In this document: positions 58,428 to 64,000 of the stretch, piece by piece | Numbering within the stretch: the first letter of the stretch is position 1 | Layout of the letters: the number at the start of each line of letters is the position of its first letter | NCBI GenBank assembly: GCA_029268145.1 | Contig: JAJUHA010000002.1 | Coordinates: forward strand, 1 to 64,000 | Direction: 5' to 3' | DNA: 64,000 nucleotides | From: Sphingomonadaceae bacterium | GTDB lineage: Bacteria; Pseudomonadota; Alphaproteobacteria; Sphingomonadales; Sphingomonadaceae | The notes under the pieces: generated by a model | Database searches by the model: none | Seen by the model: the letters and a program-made list of their open reading frames with translations, nothing else | Told to the model about the DNA's origin: nothing | Program-made: the position numbers and the translations under genes

Positions 58428-60260
58428 ATGCGCCCATCCCTGCTTGCGGCCACTGCGCTTGCCCTTGCTGCCCCGGCCCAGTCCGCCCCTGCCCAGATCC
58501 GCGACACGCCTGCCGCCGTCATCGCAGTCGAGACGCCGTCCGCGCAGCTCGCCCGGCTGTTCCTCGAGAGCGACGAGGCCAATCTGCGCCGCAACCCCCT
58601 GTTCGCCCTGCTCAGGGGCGACACGCGCTACGCCGACCAGTTCGGAGACTATGTGAGCGACGCCTGGCATGCCGCGGAAAAGGCTGCTGCCGAGGACGAC
58701 CTGCGCCGGCTGGCGATGATCGACCGCGCCCTTCTTTCGCCCGACGAGCAGGTCAGCTACGACGTGTTCCGCTGGCAGCGGCAGTCGGTGCTCGACGGCT
58801 ATGCACCAGAGGTGATCGGCGCCTCGAAGCTGCTCGCCATCGACCATTTCAACGGCCTGCACCAGCTCGTTCCCGAGCTCTTCTCCGGCCAGTCGATCGC
58901 GCCGTTCCGGACCGTTGCCGACCATGAGGCCAATCTCGCCCGGCTCGACGGCTTCGCCGTCGCGCTCGACCGGATCCTTGCCCGGCTGAAGGAGGGCGTT
59001 GCGGCCGGAATCGTCCAGCCGCGGCTCGTCTCGGTCCGCGTGCTCGACCAGCTCGACCGCATGGTCGCCGGCGGCGTCGAGGCGATGCCGCTGATGATGC
59101 CGGTGCAGACCTTTCCGGAGGCCGTGCCCGCGGCGGACCAGGAGCGGCTGCGCGCCGCCTATCGCGCGAAGGTCGAGCGCGAGATCCTGCCGCGCTACGC
59201 CGCGCTCAGGGATTTCGTGAGAGACGTCTATCTCCCCGCCTCGCGGTCCGACGATCGCCCCGGCCTCGTCTCCATGCCCGGCGGCCCGGCGCTCTACGCC
59301 CATCTGGTGCGCACCCAGACCACCACGGCGCTCACCCCCGAGGAGATCCACGCCCTTGGCCTCGCCGAGGTCGCGCGCATCCACAAGGAGATGGATGCGG
59401 TCATCGCCCGCGTCGGGTTCCGGGGCGATCGCAAGGCCTTCTTCGACCATCTTCGCACCGATCCGAAGTTCAAGGTGGCAAGCCGCGAGGCGCTCACCGA
59501 AGGCTATGTCGCCATCGGCAGGCGGGTCGATGCTGCGCTCCCGAAGCTGTTCCGCACCCTGCCGAAGACCCGGCTCGAGATCCGGCCCTATCCCGCCTTC
59601 CTCGAGAAGGATTCCGCCGGCGGCTCCTACATGCCCGGCACGCCGGACGGCAGCCGCCCGGGCATCTTCTACTTCAACGCCTACGACCTTCCCTCGCGCA
59701 CCACGCCGGGCATGGAGACGCTCTATCTCCACGAGGGTGCGCCGGGGCACCATTTCCAGATCGCGCTTGCCCAGGAGAATGCCGCGCTTCCGGCCTTCCA
59801 GCGCTTCGGCGGCAACACCGCCTTCGTCGAGGGCTGGGCGCTCTACGCCGAGAGCCTCGGGCTGGAGCTCGGCATGTTCACCGATCCTTACCAGTGGTTC
59901 GGCCGGCTCGATGACGAGATGCTGCGGGCCATGCGCCTTGTCGTCGACACCGGGCTTCACGCCAAGGGCTGGAGCCGGGCGCAGGCCATCGCCTACATGC
60001 TCGAGAATTCGTCGCAGGGCGAGACGGACGTGGTCAACGAGGTCGACCGCTATGTCGCCATGCCTGCCCAGGCGCTTGCCTACAAGGTGGGCGACATCCG
60101 CATCCAGCAGGCGCGGCGGCGGGCCGAGAGGGCGCTGGGGCCCAAGTTCGACATTCGCGCCTTCCACGAGCAGGTGCTGATGTCGGGCGCGCTGCCGCTC
60201 GAAGTGCTCGACGCCAAGATCGACCGCTGGATCGCCGCAGGCGGCGGGCCCCGGCGCTGA
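58428..60260 (+). CDS. DUF885 family secreted metallopeptidase-like protein
   Basis: A 610-residue exported protein with a signal peptide ([15 protein letters not shown]). The DUF885 body is mostly helical, and the zinc site is HEGAPGHH (His435, Glu436, His441/442), with the third ligand expected in [10 protein letters not shown]. Members are thought to be carboxypeptidase-like metallopeptidases. It follows the amidohydrolase by 7 bases and probably forms a peptide-scavenging pair. Its last 25 bases are part of the first copy of a 63-base repeat. Confidence 0.87.
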   Translation: MRPSLLAATALALAAPAQSAPAQIRDTPAAVIAVETPSAQLARLFLESDEANLRRNPLFALLRGDTRYADQFGDYVSDAWHAAEKAAAEDDLRRLAMIDRALLSPDEQVSYDVFRWQRQSVLDGYAPEVIGASKLLAIDHFNGLHQLVPELFSGQSIAPFRTVADHEANLARLDGFAVALDRILARLKEGVAAGIVQPRLVSVRVLDQLDRMVAGGVEAMPLMMPVQTFPEAVPAADQERLRAAYRAKVEREILPRYAALRDFVRDVYLPASRSDDRPGLVSMPGGPALYAHLVRTQTTTALTPEEIHALGLAEVARIHKEMDAVIARVGFRGDRKAFFDHLRTDPKFKVASREALTEGYVAIGRRVDAALPKLFRTLPKTRLEIRPYPAFLEKDSAGGSYMPGTPDGSRPGIFYFNAYDLPSRTTPGMETLYLHEGAPGHHFQIALAQENAALPAFQRFGGNTAFVEGWALYAESLGLELGMFTDPYQWFGRLDDEMLRAMRLVVDTGLHAKGWSRAQAIAYMLENSSQGETDVVNEVDRYVAMPAQALAYKVGDIRIQQARRRAERALGPKFDIRAFHEQVLMSGALPLEVLDAKIDRWIAAGGGPRR

Positions 60261-60298
60261 GCGCTGGCGGCCCGACTCGCCGGAGGCGCGGCCGGCAG
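60236..60298. repeat. REP-like repeat, copy 1
   Basis: First of two 63-base direct repeats, 113 bases apart and about 94% identical (4 differences). It starts inside the end of the DUF885 gene and includes its stop. The core 60246-60273 folds into a hairpin of the form GGGCC-CCGGCGCT with AGCGCTGG-C-GGCCC, with one mismatch compared with copy 2. Confidence 0.85.
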
Positions 60299-60348
60299 GC
60301 CCGCTTTGCGGGCTTTGCCCGCGAACGCGGCCTGTCCGACGTCACGGT

Positions 60349-60411
60349 CGCAGGCGGCGGGCCCCAGCGCTGAGCGCTGGCGGCCCGACTCGCCAAAGAC
60401 GCGGCCGGCAG
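60349..60411. repeat. REP-like repeat, copy 2
   Basis: Second copy of the 63-base repeat. It contains the perfect 17-base palindrome CCAGCGCTGAGCGCTGG at 60364-60380, extended by GGGCC/GGCCC to a 13-base-pair stem (60359-60386). It ends 12 bases before the stop of the convergent TPR gene, so it may serve as a bidirectional terminator. Between the copies lies a further small inverted repeat (GCCCGC/GCGGGC). Confidence 0.85.
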
Positions 60412-60423
60412 CGCCGAGACCGG

Positions 60424-61185
60424 TCAGCCGGCGGCGATCTGCCCGAGCGGCGAGAGCCGCCGCGCCAGGGCCATGGCGCGCGCCTCGTCCCGCGCGCGCA
60501 GGGCTGCCAGCACCGCGCGGCCATTGGCCTGGACCAGCCGCTCATAGGCATCCGCGGCGCGGTTGCGGTCGGCGCGGGCCAGCAGCGACTCGGCCTTCGG
60601 TGCGTTGCGCCGATCGAGCGCCAGGAGGGTGAAGGCGTAGAAGACCGGGTAGAGCACCGAGCCGCCGTCGAGCGCGATGGCGCGGTCGAAGTGGCGGCTG
60701 CTCTCCTCCTTGCGCGCGCCGATCGCCGTGCGGGCGATGAAGGCGCCCACCGTCGCCACCGCCTCGCCATGCCAGCCACCCAGGACGGCGTGGGCCAGGG
60801 CGTTGTCGGGCTCGCGGGCGAGCACCGTCTCGACATCGCGGCGCGACGCCTTCGCATTGCCGGCCGAGCCCTTCAGCTTGCCGAGATAGCCGGTGACGAT
60901 CGCGCGCGCGAGCAGGGCCCGGCTGCTCCGCGGCGCAAGGGCGACCGCCGCGTCCGCATCCGCCACGGCCTGCTCGAGCAGCCGCCGGGCCTCCGCCTTG
61001 TCGCGCACCTCGTAGGTCGCGATCACGGAGGCCGCGCGCGCCGCCGCGATCCGGTCCTCGGCGGTTGCCCCCCTGCGCCCCAGCGCCACGGCCTCGGCGA
61101 ACCTCCCGGCGGCGAAGGCATCGGCTGCCGGGGTCGCGACGGCGGGGCCGGCAACGAGCAGGGCAAGCAGGAGGAGGCGCATCAT
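60424..61185 (-). CDS. exported TPR-repeat protein
   Basis: A 253-residue protein with a signal peptide (MMRLLLLALLVAGPAVA). Several degenerate tetratricopeptide helices follow, for example DAFAAGRFAEAVALGRRG, ALAPRSSRALLARAIVTGYLG and LAREPDNALAHAVLGGWHGEAV. It is a helical solenoid scaffold, probably periplasmic; no partner is evident. It overlaps the lysK stop by one base (TGATG), so it is likely co-transcribed with lysK. Confidence 0.82.
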   Translation of the reverse strand: MMRLLLLALLVAGPAVATPAADAFAAGRFAEAVALGRRGATAEDRIAAARAASVIATYEVRDKAEARRLLEQAVADADAAVALAPRSSRALLARAIVTGYLGKLKGSAGNAKASRRDVETVLAREPDNALAHAVLGGWHGEAVATVGAFIARTAIGARKEESSRHFDRAIALDGGSVLYPVFYAFTLLALDRRNAPKAESLLARADRNRAADAYERLVQANGRAVLAALRARDEARAMALARRLSPLGQIAAG

Positions 61186-62792
61186 CAGGCGGGCTCGGCA
61201 AGCGATTCGGCAATGAGGCGCCGTGTATTCGCGGGACCATACAGGGCGATGAAGGTGCCCATGCGCGGACCTTCGGAGCGGCCGAGGAGCACTTCGTAGA
61301 GCGCCTGGAACCAGGCCCTGAGCGGCTGGAAACCATGCCGCTTGCCGATCTCGTAGACCTCGTCCTGGATCGCCTCGGCCGGGGCGTCGGGATGATCGGC
61401 CAGCCAGCGGTCGAGCTCGGCAAGGGCGGCGGCCTCGCGCGGATCCGGAGCGCGGCGGGCGAGCGTTCGGGCCACATGGTCGCGGTGGAAGGCCAGCGCA
61501 TGCTCGATCATGGCGGCAAGCCGCAGGTCGCCGACGGGGTCGCAGGCGGGTGCGTAGCGCTGGAGATACTCGCCGATGAGGTGCGGATTGGCCTGGCCGG
61601 CAGCGGCCACGAGGTTGAGGAGCAGCGAGAAGCTGACTGGCGGCAGCGGCGGCGGCGGACCGTTGTGGACATGGAACACCGGGTTGCCGAGCCGCTCCTT
61701 CGCCGGCTGGCTGGCAAAGGCAGTGGCAAACTGGAAATAGTCGTCCATCGCCTTCGGGATCACGCCGGCATGCAGCTTCTTCGCGACACGCGGCTGCTGG
61801 TACATGTAGAGCGCGAGGCTCTCCGGCGGGGCATAGGCGAGCCACTCCTCGATGGTGAGGCCATTGCCCCTGGTCTTGGAGATCTTGGCGCCCTCGGCAT
61901 CGAGAAAGAGCTCGTAGGTGAACCCCTCGGGCGGCCTGGCACCGAGGATCCGGGCGATGCGCGAGGAGAGGGTGACCGAGTCGATGAGGTCCTTGCCCGC
62001 CATCTCGTAATCGACGCCGAGCGCCACCCAGCGCATCGCCCAGTCGACCTTCCACTGGCACTTCACATGCCCTCCCGTCACCGGCACGGTCACGCGCTCG
62101 CCGGTCTCGGGATCGTCATAGCCGATCGTGCCGGCCGCGAGGTCGCGCTCGACGATGGGCACCTGCAGCACGCGCCCGGTGCGCGGGCACAGCGGCAGGA
62201 AGGGGGAATAGGTCGCCCGCCGTTCCGGCCCGAGGGTGGGGAGCACCACGTCGCGGACCTCCTCGTAGCGCTCGAGGATCAGCAGCAGCACGCGGTCGAA
62301 CCGGCCCGAGCGGTAGCAGTCGGTCGCCGAGAGGAACTGGTAGTCGAAGCCGAACCGGTCGAGAAAGGCGCGCAGCCGGGCATTGTTGTGCGCGCCGAAG
62401 CTGTCGTGGGTTCCAAACGGGTCGGGAACGGCGGTTAGCGGCCGGTCGAGGTGGGCGGCGAGCAGCTCCTCGCTGGGAAGGCCGGGCGGAACCTTGCGCA
62501 TGCCATCCATGTCATCGGAAAAGGCGACGAGGCGGGTGGGGACACCCGGGCACATCAGCTCGAAGGCGCGCCGCACCATGGTGGTGCGCGCCACTTCGCC
62601 GAAGGTGCCGATGTGGGGCAGGCCCGAGGGGCCATAGCCGGTCTCGAACAGCACGCCGCCTGCCGGAAACCCCTCCGGGTAGCGGGCGACGAGCTTGCGC
62701 GCCTCCTCGAACGGCCAGGCCCTGTTCTCCCGGGCCTCGGCACGCAGCGCGGCTAGCTCTTCCAGGCTGAATGCGGCAAGTCCGGTCTCCAT
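61185..62792 (-). CDS. lysK: lysyl-tRNA synthetase, class I
   Basis: A 535-residue class I LysRS, the archaeal-type form also found in alphaproteobacteria. The HIGH-type motif is in GYGPSGLPHIGTFGE, a VAFSDDMDGMRKVP segment follows, and the KMSKS-type motif is KISKTRG near residue 295. An anticodon-binding helical domain makes up the last 170 residues. The start METGLAAFSLEEL gives family length. Its ATG overlaps the ATG of the divergent helicase by two bases (CATG at 62790-62793). Confidence 0.95.
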   Translation of the reverse strand: METGLAAFSLEELAALRAEARENRAWPFEEARKLVARYPEGFPAGGVLFETGYGPSGLPHIGTFGEVARTTMVRRAFELMCPGVPTRLVAFSDDMDGMRKVPPGLPSEELLAAHLDRPLTAVPDPFGTHDSFGAHNNARLRAFLDRFGFDYQFLSATDCYRSGRFDRVLLLILERYEEVRDVVLPTLGPERRATYSPFLPLCPRTGRVLQVPIVERDLAAGTIGYDDPETGERVTVPVTGGHVKCQWKVDWAMRWVALGVDYEMAGKDLIDSVTLSSRIARILGARPPEGFTYELFLDAEGAKISKTRGNGLTIEEWLAYAPPESLALYMYQQPRVAKKLHAGVIPKAMDDYFQFATAFASQPAKERLGNPVFHVHNGPPPPLPPVSFSLLLNLVAAAGQANPHLIGEYLQRYAPACDPVGDLRLAAMIEHALAFHRDHVARTLARRAPDPREAAALAELDRWLADHPDAPAEAIQDEVYEIGKRHGFQPLRAWFQALYEVLLGRSEGPRMGTFIALYGPANTRRLIAESLAEPA

Positions 62793-64000
62793 GGCCGCCC
62801 CCTTGCCATATCCCGCGTGCGTCGCAACCCACGGCACCGCGTGGATCGCCGCCCCGGGCGCTCCGGCCCGGCCGGTCGACCCGCGCGCGGCGGCCCGGCA
62901 TCTGGCCGAGACGCCACATCTCCTCCTCAACGCGCCTTTTGCCGCCGCGCGCCTGGGTCTGCCCGAGTGCCCGGGCCTCGACCTTCTCGAGCTGTTCGCT
63001 TTCGTCCACCCGGCGCGCTTCGTGGTGCCCTCCGCGGCAGGCCTCGCCGCCTTCCTCGAGGAGCCGGCACCCGAGGGCCCGGCGGCCGAGGCCGCCTTCC
63101 TCGCCCGCGCCGCGGGGGCGCTTCTCGCCTCCGTCGAGAGGCCGGACTGGCCGGCCCGCGCCGGCGCCTTCGAGAGCGTGCTTCGCCTCGCGCGGAGGGG
63201 CTGGGGCTGGGCGGCCGAGGTCCAGCGCAGGCTGGCGCCGCCGGCGCGTGCCGAGCGCTCCCTGTTCGACGCGCTCCCGAGGTTCGAGGAGACCCCGCCG
63301 CGTCCGCCGGCGGCTGTCGTCCGCCTTGGCCAGGACGAGGTGGACGCGGTGCTGGAGGGCCTGCGCGGACACCGCCGCGAGCCCAGGCCCAAGCAGCGGG
63401 ACTATGCCCGCGCCATGCTCCACGCGCTGCAGCCGAAGGAGCGGCGGGAGGGCCCCAACCTCGTCATCGCCGAGGCCGGAACCGGCATCGGCAAGACGAT
63501 CGGCTATCTCGCACCGGCCGCGCTCCACGCCGAGCGCACCGGCGGCGCCGTGTGGATCTCGACCTTCACCCGCGCGCTCCAGCGCCAGCTTCGCGCCGAA
63601 ACCCGGGCCAGCCTCCCGGCCCGCATCGGCGGCCGTGCCATCGCGGTGCGCAAGGGGCGCGAGAACTATCTCTGCCTCCTCAACCTCGAGGATGCCCTCC
63701 AGTCGGGCCTCGGTGGCCGCAGCGCCATCCTCGTCGAGCTCGTCGCCCGCTGGGCCCGTTTCACCGCCGATGGGGACATGGTGGGCGGCGACCTGCCCGG
63801 CTGGCTTCCCGCCCTGTTCCGCGCCCGGGCGGCCCTTCCCACCCTCTCCGACCGGCGCGGCGAATGCGTCCGCGCGGCCTGCCCCCATTTCCGGGCCTGC
63901 TTCATCGAGCGGAGCGTCCGCGCCGCCCAGCAGGCCGCACTCGTCATCGCCAACCATGCGCTCACCCTTTCGGCCGCCGCGCGCGGCGGGGCGGATGTGC
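62791..64000 (+). CDS. DinG-type ATP-dependent DNA helicase, 3' end outside the window
   Basis: The first 403 codons of an XPD/DinG-family superfamily 2 helicase. An N-terminal region of about 200 residues is typical of the alphaproteobacterial form. Walker A is AEAGTGIGKT at residues 227-236, followed by VWISTFTRALQRQL (motif Ia). Four Cys (295, 359, 364, 370) have the spacing of the Fe-S cluster of this family, ending in ALVIANHALTL. ATG 62791 is in frame and shares CATG with the lysK start. The frame is open to the window end. Confidence 0.9.
   Translation, partial: MAAPLPYPACVATHGTAWIAAPGAPARPVDPRAAARHLAETPHLLLNAPFAAARLGLPECPGLDLLELFAFVHPARFVVPSAAGLAAFLEEPAPEGPAAEAAFLARAAGALLASVERPDWPARAGAFESVLRLARRGWGWAAEVQRRLAPPARAERSLFDALPRFEETPPRPPAAVVRLGQDEVDAVLEGLRGHRREPRPKQRDYARAMLHALQPKERREGPNLVIAEAGTGIGKTIGYLAPAALHAERTGGAVWISTFTRALQRQLRAETRASLPARIGGRAIAVRKGRENYLCLLNLEDALQSGLGGRSAILVELVARWARFTADGDMVGGDLPGWLPALFRARAALPTLSDRRGECVRAACPHFRACFIERSVRAAQQAALVIANHALTLSAAARGGADV

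Overview
The window is a very GC-rich (roughly 70% by eye), densely coded stretch of bacterial chromosome, most likely from an alphaproteobacterium of the order Sphingomonadales. The pointers are two proteins with PEPxxWA-type C-terminal sorting signals, an NDUFA12-family complex I subunit, gatCAB, a class I lysyl-tRNA synthetase, Coq7 and UbiK (ubiquinone synthesis), a UrcA-family protein, and gene neighbourhoods usual in sphingomonads (tyrS/anmK divergent, serB/miaA/ilvBNC, rplU-rpmA-obgE-proBA-nadD-rsfS-rlmH-ctpA). I see no phage, transposon, integron, CRISPR, rRNA or tRNA gene. Base composition looks uniform, so this is core chromosome rather than an island.

Layout. 1-4.1 kb: tyrS and anmK divergent, a trio of tiny membrane-protein frames, a UrcA-family gene and an alpha/beta hydrolase. 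4.2-9.9 kb: a plus-strand operon of two cysteine desulfurases and a 2Fe-2S ferredoxin, convergent with a minus-strand operon of molybdenum-cofactor maturation genes (CoxG, XdhC, a MoeA-like protein, a MocA-like protein) whose target enzyme is not in the window. 10-14.3 kb: DUF192, NDUFA12, MlaD, DUF2155, aat and a Deg-type protease. 14.3-17.6 kb: a PEPxxWA-CTERM protein with an excellent sigma-54 promoter, a biotin-dependent carboxylase alpha chain and clpS. 17.8-23.7 kb: an RND efflux pair, ubiK, a YbjN-like gene and a small secreted protein with a strong terminator. 23.8-26 kb: an atypical crotonase, an N-formylglutamate amidohydrolase-like protein and mtgA.

26-32.7 kb is a divergent acyl-CoA catabolism cluster. 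One arm holds a paired long and short acyl-CoA dehydrogenase, a MaoC-fold protein and an SDR; the other holds a crotonase and two more acyl-CoA dehydrogenase-family proteins. This resembles degradation of a bulky or cyclic acyl-CoA rather than of plain fatty acids. 32.8-40.4 kb: gatCA and gatB separated by an antisense flippase gene, flanked by a glycosyltransferase and a membrane glycerophosphodiesterase. 40.4-48.9 kb: serB and miaA head to head, a GDSL hydrolase with a PEPxxWA-CTERM signal, ilvBNC, an acetyltransferase, a RidA-like protein and a glycosyltransferase. 49-57 kb: a long minus-strand run from rplU/rpmA through obgE, proBA, nadD, rsfS and rlmH to ctpA, dsbB and coq7. 57-64 kb: two secreted hydrolases, a pair of REP-like repeats, a TPR protein, lysK, and the 5' part of a DinG-type helicase cut by the window end.

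Genes are packed tightly. Many pairs share 4-base start/stop overlaps, GTG and TTG starts are frequent, and two divergent pairs (serB/miaA, lysK/helicase) overlap at their start codons in a CATG. The most unusual signals are the sigma-54 promoter with an upstream palindrome before the sorted-protein gene, the structured leader upstream of rplU, the tiny membrane-protein cluster, the orphan molybdenum-maturation operon and the paired-dehydrogenase cluster.
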